This document shows positions 1 through 20,000 of a DNA stretch of 64,000 nt, piece by piece. Position numbers and translations under genes: made by a program. Below the pieces are notes generated by a model. It ran no database searches. It was given only the letters and a program-made list of their open reading frames with translations, and was not told the origin of the DNA. Source of the DNA: Marthasterias glacialis (Eukaryota; Echinodermata; Asteroidea; Forcipulatida; Asteriidae); NCBI GenBank assembly GCA_911728455.2, contig OU452230.1, forward strand, positions 139,001-203,000, read 5' to 3'. Each line of letters begins with the position of its first letter. Position 1 is the stretch's first letter.

Positions 1-550
1 TCCCTTCCAGCCTTGGTATATTCAATAAAAAATAGGCCTGCAACTTAACTTATAGTGCCTTACATCTAAAGCATCAAATTTAATAAACCACAAAGTGCTT
101 AACGAAGAAGAAAAGAGAATAAGGGAATATAGATGGATTAAACAATTTCAAAGGAACTAAAAACACACGCACTATACAACAAGAAGTTATTATGATAACA
201 AAAATGGAATACAATTGTTAGCAAATGCAATACACACTGCTAAAACTTATATAAAAGGAACTAAGCCACAGCTCAGGCCAAACCATTAACACAGATTTAG
301 CATTTTAACAAGTAAAACAATGAATTTGCCATAGCATAGTGGTATGGTTACATTTAATTGTGTGGGCAAGATGGGAGTAAAATCAGATTTTTTTTTTTAC
401 AGCGCCCCAGTTACTGGGTCTAATGAGCATGATGAGTTACTGCTGGGTCTACATCAAATGCCATCGAGGTGGTATTTAAGAAGTTGGTTTTTTTTCATTT
501 AAAATAAATAGAATAGAATTTCATTTAGAATAGAAGCTAACGTAGCTTAC
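1..550 (-). other. intron 1 of the HSD17B4-like gene
   Basis: AT-rich sequence following the donor at 550 (minus strand). No further SDR exon is recognised here. It contains one of the two 25-bp inverted-repeat copies at 398-422. Confidence 0.5.
398..422 (+). repeat. 25-bp inverted repeat, left copy
   Basis: Begins TACAGCGCCCCAGTTACTGG and is the perfect reverse complement of 1421-1445. The core CCCAGTTACTGGG is itself near-palindromic (CCCAG-TTA-CTGGG). The pair brackets the HSD17B4 first exon and its promoter region. Confidence 0.85.
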
Positions 551-605
551 CCCCACCAGCACCAGTAATGAGTGCAACACGGCCATCAAATCTCAGTTCT
601 GTCAT
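551..605 (-). CDS. HSD17B4: HSD17B4-like (peroxisomal multifunctional enzyme type 2), first coding exon only
   Basis: Read on the minus strand, ATG at 605-603 opens MTELRFDGRVALITGAGG, followed by a GTAAGC donor (intron starts at 550), leaving a phase-1 split glycine codon. This is the start of a short-chain dehydrogenase: beta-1 strand VALIT followed by the NAD-binding glycine motif TGAxGG. The LRFDGRV-x-L-x-TGAG opening is the hallmark of the (3R)-hydroxyacyl-CoA dehydrogenase domain of HSD17B4/MFE-2, which acts in peroxisomal beta-oxidation of very-long-chain and branched fatty acids. Only 18 codons are visible; the rest of the gene must lie to the left of the window, and no second exon is recognisable in 1-540. 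Another peroxisomal-type SDR is possible, but the N-terminus fits HSD17B4 best. The exon sits head-to-head with the zinc-finger gene to its right. Confidence 0.72.
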
Positions 606-1234
606 ATTGGAGGACACTAGTTGGGCCCACTACTACTAGTTAGTGTCACAGTATTATTGGAGCCTTCCAAAGACCAAAGGAAAGCAAAGCAGGATAAAAT
701 GAATAGCTTTAGTCAGTATACCAGCTTCTCCTTCTCGATCACCGTCAATCCTGCGGGGGGCGCGGCACACAAGTTGGAATTTGGTACAGAGGTCGGAGTA
801 CTAGCACCACTTCGACTACGAGTACTACTACTTACCATGCCACAGAACTAGTTTAGAAAACAGAATACTTTGCAAAGCGCCCTCCTTTGACGAGTCGAAT
901 CCCCAATTACCATCTCGACCGAAATAACAACCGTATTAACACTGTGCTGAATCTTACTCGACCAGATTTCGACTTAGTTGAAAGACAGCTCTACTAAAGG
1001 TAGATGACCAAGTCGACCACGGATCAAATTGTGTTCCTTTCTTTTCGGTCGAGATGTACCAAGGGACTGCAGATAGTCCAGCCGAGTTATTGCATCCAGT
1101 TGGTACCGTATACAGTTGTCATGGTGTCAGCTAGCTGTCAACCGCAATTTTTCAGTATAAATAATCAACTGAAGCTGGTGGTAACAAACGTGTTCGTTAG
1201 TTACGAATCTCTCTTGAAAAAATCCAAGAAACAA
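606..1234. promoter_or_regulatory. candidate bidirectional promoter between HSD17B4-like and ZNF474-like genes
   Basis: This stretch is richer in GC and CpG than its surroundings and lies immediately upstream of the HSD17B4-like start codon. CTCGACC or its complement GGTCGAG recurs at about 915, 957 and 1048, with related GTCGACC near 1013. A strong donor-like CAA|GTAAGT at 1234/1235 on the plus strand could end a 5' non-coding exon of the zinc-finger gene. The open frame from 1004 ends in phase 0 at that donor and does not match the phase of candidate acceptors near 3517 or 3526, so it is not called coding. Confidence 0.35.
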
Positions 1235-10435
<9,201 letters not shown>

Positions 10436-10673
10436 TACGAGAAACATGGATAGTCTTTGGATGGGACCAATATCTGTAGTGTCAAGCACGAACAAAAGGC
10501 ATAGACAAAGTGGTTTGAATACCAGCTTATATTTACAAAGATTTTACTTTTGCTGGGTAAATTCTACTCATTTCCAATGTCAATGCGAGTCTGAGATGTG
10601 ATACCTAAAAACGATTCACAGAACGACTTTTCTTACAGATCGACTCTTGTTACTGGACCTAGTTCCCATGTAC

Positions 10674-10679
10674 AATAAA
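10674..10679 (+). terminator. candidate polyadenylation signal of the ZNF474-like gene
   Basis: AATAAA about 240 bases after the stop codon, the first canonical hexamer downstream on the coding strand. Confidence 0.55.
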
Positions 10680-11667
10680 ACAAAAAGGAAGGCATCATCC
10701 AACTTTTAGTTATGACATAAACATTTTCTCATGGGTTTGGTGACTAGCTTATAACTGCTACGTGAAACAATGATAACATTACTAAAGGTCTTGTAATAAC
10801 CATAATAATTTATAACTCACAATGATGTAGGATTCAGCCATAACTTAAAATCCCATATTCGATAAACTACATACAAGTATTCTATAATATGAATCCAGAA
10901 CTATAGGTCTATTCTGGATCAACTACTTATTTAAATGTACAAGTTCATTGATCATGAGGCATGCATACATGTAGACTGATATTATACAAACATCAAGGTA
11001 TCAATTATTTGAAAGAAATGTTTCCAAAATTAAATAGATCCTTAAAACTTTGTCACACGGCCATTTTTACTGGCAACTTGGAGGCAACCAACTGCACTAC
11101 AGACTGCATGCAAAATAAACACTTTGGGAGTACAAGAATTCATTTCTTTTACAGTATCTTACTGTCCGGAAGAAAACTATGTGGAAGTTGACATGTGAGT
11201 GTTTTCTGTGGTTGTCTGTTGTCCCGTGTGACACGGCCATTGTTATAATGTGTTGTACATGTACTCTTAGTATTTTGATCAGTCCAACAACAGTTTTGTT
11301 TTGTACTCTGTGTGAATATTATACAGCAACTAGTTAGGCATTCATGTACCATAGTAAACTGAAAGCTACTAGCCAGTAGCATTTGCTCCTGGGTGAAGAG
11401 ATGCAATTACTGGCTGACCATCTGTCTCAACGACAACACATGCATTTGTAAAATCAGTCAGTCATACACAGGACTTCCCCCAAGGTAATTGCATCATTAA
11501 TCGCCATAAACTAAGGTATGTTTTATTATTCAGTTGATTAAATTTAGTGATATGTATTTCAACGCTATCCTCAAATTGTTTGCGGAAAACCCACAGCTTA
11601 AGATGATCTTGGTAAAAATTTAATCTAACAGCTTCCATGTTCTAAAGCAGGTGTTAGATTGTAAATC

Positions 11668-11739
11668 TTTTATATTGTTAAAAAAGTGAGGACAGTTCTT
11701 GTTTTTTATATTGTTAAAAAAGTGAGGACAGTTCTTGTT
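11668..11739. repeat. 36-bp direct tandem duplication
   Basis: TATATTGTTAAAAAAGTGAG and the sixteen bases around it occur twice, 36 bases apart (11671 and 11707), essentially without change. Confidence 0.85.
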
Positions 11740-12584
11740 TTTTATATTTTTTAAGTCAAGAATTTTTTAAAGGTCGAATTTAGTTTATAATTATATGTTA
11801 TTCAAATACACTAAAATATTTCCTTATTTAATTATTAGTATATTTAATTTTTGTGATTATTTCATTATTATTATTATTATAAGTATTACTCTTATTGTTA
11901 TTGTGTTTTTGTTTCTTTTGGGGGGTTCAAAAAGTATTCTTAGATGATGTATTTTATATGGTATAGACAATTTATTACAAAATTATTACCTAGATGTAAT
12001 TAAATTTACATGTATACACAACTAGTTTTTGTAACCATATGCTATTATGTTTAGAAATATTTATTATACTTACTCAGGTAATATGAAAAAAATTGTTCGA
12101 AATCGAAAGTACTTGTACAAAGTGTGGTAGTTATCATCCTGGGGTCACTACACATTGTTCATACTAAATATCTGAAATAACTGATGTGTCAAATTTTGGA
12201 AGTCTTGTATTAGGATTTGTAATGATTAAAATAAAATTGGTTAGTTTCAATCTGACAACTCAGTGATTATAAAGTTTTTATCAGTCCCAACTCTACAATG
12301 TCAAGAAAGTCGCAGTTAAATACAGTTACTTATTCTGATTGCAGAAATAATCATATTACATGAACTTGCACAAATCCTTAGCAAAATGTGGGTTTGTTGA
12401 GGTGTTATATAGTTATATGGCAAGTTTATTTAAACCAGAGGATCGCATTTTTTCCAAAAACTTGTGATGCATTATCAATTCGAAAATCAAGCAATAAACC
12501 ACGGGAATTTTTAACGACATTTTGTTTCTCATAATGATTGGTAAAAGCACAGCAGTTTGACTTCAAAAACTTCAACAAGTTGCA

Positions 12585-12945
12585 TGGCCCTATTTTCGCC
12601 AAAAGATATTTATTTATTTATTCATTTTTTTCTGAACGTATTTTGACAAAACGAAAAAATGCAAAATCCTGTCGCACACAAAATACATGTGACATGCAAT
12701 AATATTGTTGGTATTATTACTGATGAACTTGAAATAATGTCGGGTCCCGACAATAGTTCATTTCTAGTTCTTGATTAACTACCGCTTTTCATTGGCGGAT
12801 TTGTTTATTATTATTAGAATTATTATTATTTTCCGTGCAGTATCTAAAAAGAGAGCTTATAACTTTCTCGGATCTGTTAAAACTGCTTTTTAAAATTTAA
12901 TGTGAATTGTCGGGTCAAATCTGGCAAAATTCGGACCAAGCATCT
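12585..12945 (+). mobile_element. MITE-like dispersed repeat, copy 1
   Basis: Shares ordered blocks with 20492-20880: GGCCC-ATTTTCGCCAAA near the start, ACAAAATACATGTGACATGC, AATGTCGGG, TTAACTACC, a GCTTATAACTTTCTC-like block and GGGTCAAATC. The start and the reverse complement of the end are similar to each other (imperfect TIRs of about 25 bp). No coding potential is seen, so it is probably a non-autonomous DNA transposon. Confidence 0.75.
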
Positions 12946-13733
12946 TTATATACATTCAATCATGCAATTTATTATAGTAAATAAAAAAGAATGTCATTCG
13001 AGCTAATTATTTTTTAGAAAGCTGTGAAAATACAGATTAGAAGCAGCTGTTTTGCTTTTGTTTGATAATGAAGTAATTACTTTTTCTGCAGAAAAAAATA
13101 AAAAGAGGTAGAGTTATATATTAATCGTTACGACTTCAAACCAAAGAAATATAATGTGTAATTTGTTTTCCATACCCAATGACACTCCTCCCGTTCTACT
13201 ATAGATAACGTGGTACATGTACCTTACAAATAAATGTTGCAATCTTTTAGACGTTTCTTTAAATGTTGGTGGTTTGATCCATAATATGATATACCAATGA
13301 TGTTCGTAAATATGCCACAGTCTATTAATGTGGTAAATTTTGAAAGTCAGTAAATTGGTTCAAAGTGTGATTGACTGTATCGTGAGGTCTTCAACTGTTG
13401 ATTGAATAGCATGTTTCATTCAACTATTTTGTTTTGTTGAAACCCATAAAATCAACTTGAAATATTGGCTATCATCAGTATGAGACTAGGCCTATCTTTA
13501 TTTCTATCTCATGGTTGCGCAGGGTTGATAGTGTCAATCTACCGGTGTCATTCTTTGTCAAAATGTGTTTGTTTTTCGATGTATATCGACTTTGTGGGAA
13601 TTAAACCGTGTGACCGGCAAGAAGAGATAGACGTATACTATAACCAGACCAAATTATACAAGTTCCATTGCTCTGTAATGCTCTCATTCAGTTGTCTATA
13701 GTTTGTGGATTGTGGAAAAGAATTTACAACAAA

Positions 13734-14096
13734 ATGGCGAATTCATCATCAAGATGTCCTTTGCTGAGGATTCAACTTATCATCACTGTGGGAATAATAT
13801 TTGCTCTAAGTGTCATGAGTTTTGATGTGACAATTATTCACACCAATGATGTTCGTGCTCGATTTGATCCAATCCGTGCTAAGCGAGGCATGGAATGCAC
13901 TGAAGAGATGAACGATAACGGGGAATGCTACGGCGGCCTGGCTCGCAGAGTCACCAAAATTAAAGAAATTCGAAATTCTACAGAGAATGTACTACTTCTA
14001 GACGCTGGCCATCAGTTTCAAGGCAGTATTTGGTTTTATGTGTACAGGGGCCAGGCTACCGCTCATTTTATGAATAGATTATCCTATGATGCTATG
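13734..14096 (+). CDS. NT5E: CD73-like exon 1
   Basis: First ATG after upstream stops, context CAAAATGG. Encodes the signal peptide LLRIQLIITVGIIFALSVMS and FDVTIIHTNDVRARF, where the usual HTNDVH metal motif has Arg (CGT, 13854-13856). It also encodes LLLDAGHQFQG, where the metal-bridging Asp of DAGDQ is His (CAT, 14010-14012). Ends ATG|GTAAGT, phase 0. Confidence 0.88.
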
Positions 14097-17000
14097 GTAA
14101 GTGACACAGAGAATCAAATTAAAGAATGTCCTGATGTTTGCTATAACTGTCGGCTTTTAAACATCAACTAAACAGGAGATAGTGAGAAAAAAAGATTCAT
14201 GAACAATTTTGTGTTTTTATTTAAGTAGGACGGGCACTTTAGTAATTCATCAATAAATAGAACAATGTAACTCCATTAAATTATTCACAAGCACAATGAA
14301 GTCATAAAACGGGAGAAAGATTGTGGGCACTGTTTGTTTTTAAGTGTTTGGGGGAATTTTATGAATAGGAAAGTTAGACTTATTTCAAATTCCTAAAAAT
14401 TACAATCACAATGAAATACATTACCTTGTTAGGTTATGGAAGTTTTCAAGCCGAAATGCTTTAACTGATGATATTAATTTGAATCATGTGTATTATTCTC
14501 CCAAGGCTCTTGGTCAACATGAATTTGACTTGAAAGTGGAAGGTTTAGCCAGATTCCTGAATAATGTTTCTTTCCCAGCAATTGCCAGCAATATTGACAT
14601 TACAAAAGAGCCAAGCCTGAATGGATTACTTCTACAATATCACATCGTCAACTTCACAAATGGAGAGCACGTTGGAATTGTTGGCTACAGCTACAAAGAG
14701 ACGCCGGAGAGTGTAAACACGGGTCCGTCTTTTTATCAACTAAATTCGCATTAAAATATTAAAGGCTAATGTTGTACTTTGGATGACAAATGTAGTTCCG
14801 TTAAATTGCGAAAAAGGGGGAAATAAATTGTAAACCAGAGTCAACCATCTTACGTGATGACTGTTTTGTTTGGTGGGATAAGTCCGATTTGTATTGTGCA
14901 TTAAGCTCGAGAAGTTACCCGGCAATTTAAACGACTGATTTCATTGTTAAGTCTAACTATGAATTGACATCGAAAACAGGTGACTTGACCTTCATGGAGG
15001 AGTTGGAAGGCTTACAGACTGCCGTGAATAATCTGATGTCTTTGGGTGTAAATAGGATCATTGCTCTTGGTCATTCAGGCTACGAGAAAGCTCTAGACAT
15101 TGCCAATCATCTTGTGGGTGTTGATGTGGTTGTAAGCGGGCGCGATTTCACTCTACTTCACACAGGTAGGAATTTTAGTGTTTACAGGTTTTGTTATTGT
15201 TTTTAAAGATTGTTTTCAGTACCAATCCTCAAGAGGCTAATTCTGTCTGTAGTATTATTGTAAGTCTAGTAAGTCTGCTTCTTTTGATTCAATTGAAATA
15301 AACACATATGAACGTTCTGAATTACGTGCACTAAATCATAGACAAAATAATCCGTTTTATTGTTTTCAATCAAACAGGACCACCAAATTTGACGACATTT
15401 TATAGAGATTGGTTAAGGTGTGTTTATTTTATAATAAAGAATTGAAATGAACATCTCTTGGCATTCAAACCAATTTATGTAAAAACCGTTTATTTTGGGC
15501 CCCACCCACCTTGCATCTTTCAACCAACGGCACTGACAAGGTGGGCTTTGTGGGTTCTTATTAAAATAATTTCATTGATTTATTTTTTTCTCGTTTATCC
15601 TTGGAAACGTCTTAGTAAAACAATGTTTTCCAAAGGTGCCCAGCAGGAACAAAGAATTCCACAACACCTTTTTAAAAGAGTAACCAGTATAAGCTTGTCT
15701 TTGCTTCAAGTGAATTCGTGGCTTCTGGGCCTGTATGCTCTGAGACTACTGATATTAATGAAGTGGACTTTTTGCGGTGACTTCTTGGGGCACAGTGCAG
15801 TTGTGATTGGTCAATGCATAAATGGATGGAGCTTAAACATCAATATACCCTGCCCATATAAGGAGAAGTGAACTATTGTTTCAAATAAAAAAAATAGCCG
15901 GAACATCTGTGTTCTCCCGTGTGGATCTGGACGTGTTGGTGTGGCAGAGGACAGATGTACATTATTAGTAAAGAATTATAGCAAAGAATAGAAGGGATTC
16001 TTTACAGAAGCAGGTTACCCGCCAAAATGCAATTTTATTTAGTTTTAAATTGTTACGGTGATTGGTCTCAAGCTTCTTATTTCTTATATTTCTTATTCTT
16101 CTTCGCAATGAAATAGCGGCGTATGAAGACACGATGAAGACAATTGTGTTTATTTTTTACTTTACTTTTACTAACTTGTATTTCATTTCTGTAAAGGTGA
16201 AAAGCCATCTACAGAGACGCCAAAAGATGACTACCCAACAGTTATTCATCCTAAATATGACCCAACAGCTACTGTGTTAGTTGTCCAAGCCTATGCATAT
16301 GGCAAGTACTTTGGTCATTTGAATGTCTCATTCAACAATGAGGGCGCTGTATCAGGATTTGGTGGGAATACAATCCTGTTGGACGATAGTGTAGTGGAAG
16401 GTATGTATATACATGTTTTCATGCTACTTCGCTTCGCTCATACGCATGAAAAGCAGTTTGGTATTGATGGACCGCCAAAATAAGGAAATGGAGGCATTTA
16501 GATTTGTTTCTAATTATTTATTTGCAGCATGGGTTAATGGTGGCATCACAAAACGGCCGATGAAATTTTAACAAAATATTAGGTGGGGGATGGAAAAAAC
16601 TCATTTACATTACCTCGAAAAAGATAACGATCAGGGTGACCGAAGGCAGGCCTCGAATTGGAACCACTCTGCTGGTGTTGCGGGGCTTCATTTCGTCGAC
16701 GCTTGCGAGTCTCAACGTCCTTCAGGGCGGCTTCTTCGGCGGCCAAAACCTTCTTGTGTTGTTCAGCGGACAAATTATCCGCGTTTTTCTTGTCCAGGTG
16801 GGAAATGGTTCCCCAGCCGGCTTTGCTGGAATCTGCGATCCGAATTTTTTGTTTTCTCTCGGCGAGGAGGTCTAAACCCTCTTGGAGAGCGTGTAAGGCT
16901 GCCTCCGTGTCACTTTCGGTCGTCAGAGCGGATTGGATTTTGTAGAGAAGGATCTCCAGTTGTCCACAAAAATCGAACTGAGCGATGTTTCCCGGTCTAG

Positions 17001-20000
17001 AAAGATCTTTTGCCTCTAATTTGAGTTTCAACTCTTTCAAAGCAGTGGAGTCCTCCGCTGGCTTGGAAATCGCGCTGAATTTAGCGTCGAAATAACGTTT
17101 GAACTTGTCAAAAATTTCAGTTTGAGCGCGGTCACTTGGAGTCAACATAACTGTAACGCCCGGAGAGTGTATACTCATTCAGTTTTGGAGATTGCGTATA
17201 AGAACAAATAGTTTAAGAGCTCGGTGTGTGTGAATTCACCTGAATGTGGGAACCTGGGAAAACGCTTCGTTTATATACAGACTCGCTTGAATGACTTTGA
17301 GAAGTCAAACACAAATTAAGGGTGCGGTCTTAAGCCTACACGGAATGAAGATTATGCAAAGCTGGAGCCCGCTTATGGCGGGCCAAACAAACAAAACTAA
17401 ATAGATCTTCTCAAGAAGCATTGATGGATGCAGTCTTCGTTAAAGTAGTGTAAAATGGGAACTAACGTACTACTATCCAGGGTCCAATTTAATGGCAAGG
17501 CACAGATCTGGGGAGGGGGGGGGGTTAGGGGGCACGTGCCCCGGGAAATTTTGACGACAAAACAATTCTTTAAAAAATAATGAGAGAAACAAAAGAGGGA
17601 GAAAGGAGCGAGAGGAAAGGTTGAAGCAACATTCTGCAATAACAACAAAAACAACAAATCTGTGCGTGTTTTATATGACTACGGCGAATTGTCTCCAAAT
17701 TCAATAGTTAATTTCATCCCTGAAAACCGGAAAACTCTTCAATGCAGCGCGTAGATTTTGATTGTATACATGTTTCCACGTATAAGTTGCTGAACACGGT
17801 TGGACTACACGAAGCTACAGTAGTATTGTTTTAATAAACAATGACAGATTTTTAAAAACAATTATTAAAAGGCATATATATTAAAATGGGTAAAAATAAT
17901 GTATAAAACGCCTATGAAATATCAACACACCCTTGTCAAGCACTGATGGTGCACTGACATAACCACACTGTCTTGAGACTTTGACAGTCATCATCATTAC
18001 CTACCTTTGGCACTGGGCCTTCCATCAAAACGTAAGACCAAAAATAACAATTTGGAAAATGGAGAACAAAAGCCTAATAAAGACCAAGACAATGCAGGCT
18101 ATGCATAATCGTGGGTCCTAAACACCTGTTTGACTCACATGTATCATTATGTACTGAGGTTTTAGTCTTAATATAAAATGTCTTGCTCTGCTGTATTAGA
18201 TGCAGAAACTTTACAAGAAATGGAGCCTTGGAGAGATCATGTGACAGAAGTAGCCAATCAGGTAATAGGAAAGACAATTATTCCACTGGTGCTGTCTGAA
18301 TGTGCTCCCATGGAATGTGCCATAGGGAACCTAGTAGCAGATGCCATGCTCTTTCCTTACATGAACGGAACTAAAGGATGGAGTGATGTTAGTATTGCAC
18401 TTACTACAACTGGGAGTATTGGTTCTTCTATTGAAGCTGGTGAGCTCTTCAAAATCCAATTAGTCAATGTATATTAACTCATTATCAATAATATTTACGC
18501 ACAATACTCGTGATACCGTAAAGAAAATGTTTGAATGGCTGAGAGTAAAAGTCGTCACACTCACGAACAGGACAACGTTGCGAACCAATCATCCAGGTGT
18601 GCTGGCAATACCTTTCATAACCCTATACACATTATACCTTCCTAAATATATAGGTTGTTAAAATGGCAGCATTAAAATAAAAATGAATAAAACAAAATTC
18701 AAGCAACGTCACCCTAGTTCGGTCTGGCCTATCTAATAACTATTTATTTTATGTAGAAGTGGCCACTTCGATTATTTGTACTACTGTTTCTATACCTGAG
18801 GTTTCATTTATAGGCGTGTTCGTTGACATCTGGGTTTTTTTTTATTAAAAACAGCTTGGTGTTGGATAGGACTTCCTTGGTTGTCGAAAAAGTAAATAAT
18901 GAAACCAAGGAAAATGGTTTATGTTTTTAAGGGTTTTTCGTATAAATAACATTGTTTGTACAAATTACATGCCTATTTTATTTGCTGCAAATGAAATAAG
19001 CAACAGTGATTTGGAGGTGTTCAAATGCTATACTTTCTAAGTGTTGACAGTAATTCCGACAGAAATATTTCTCTTTAAAATCAGTGTGAGCTATCAGATT
19101 TTTCAGATTGGGTCTGAACAGTTTTTTCCCACATAATGTCTGTTAACTCCCATATACAGGTGATATTACCATTGGAACACTCAACAAAGTATTACCATAT
19201 GGGGATTCCATTGATGTGATTGAGCTTCTTGGTAGTCATCTACTGGATGTATTAGAACATTCAGTCTTTGAGTTGGATGAAGGAAAAACAAATTACCAAA
19301 TGTTGCAGGTATCAGGTATGTGTGTGTAATACATTGCTATTGTAAATCAAATCACATTACATTACAATTTCTTAACAGTCAACCATACATCAAAAACAAG
19401 CAAATTATGCATGTTTTTTTTATGATACTTGGGATTTGCAAGAATGAATATATTATCTAATGTAAGCAACCGGAGTAATAAGTTAAAGGTATGTTTTTGT
19501 TTGTTGACAGGCATACACGTCTCTTATGACTTAGACCGTGACCCGGGGCAACGTGTAATTAGTGCATTTGTCCGATGTGCTGATTGTAAAGTACCAGACT
19601 ACCAACCACTCAAAGCAGATTATATTTACAAAGTTGCAATCAACAGTTATGTGGGGTCAGGGAACTACGGCTATGTGTCTCTGAAGGACTATAAAATGAG
19701 TATCAGAAGAGGTGAGTGATCACCGAGTACAAACGAAAGAGGTGATTGGTCGCTGTACGTTGAAACAAGAGCGGTGACTGGTCAGTCTAAAAAAAGAAGA
19801 GGTGACCACTGTAATTACAAACGAAAGAGGTAACTGGTCGCTGTACATTGAAACAAAAGAGGTGACTGGTCATTCTAGTTAGAAAAAGAAGAGAGGTAAA
19901 GATCACTGTAATCAAAGACGGAAGACGTGATTGGTATATGTAGTTAGACACAGAAGAGGAGCACACAGTTATTTCATAAGGTGATAACTTTTTATTTCGT

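Larger units (their letters stand above)
10680..13733. other. intergenic region between ZNF474-like and CD73-like genes
   Basis: AT-rich with no recognisable coding sequence. It holds a 36-bp direct duplication at about 11668-11739 and one copy of a MITE-like repeat (12585-12945). Confidence 0.6.

Noticed and set aside
15458..15871. 137-codon frame in CD73-like intron 3
   Set aside because: Begins at TTG rather than ATG, no recognisable domain, lies inside a well-supported intron.
16590..17000. Plus-strand open frames opposite the gag-like ORF
   Set aside because: Shadow frames of the minus-strand coding sequence.
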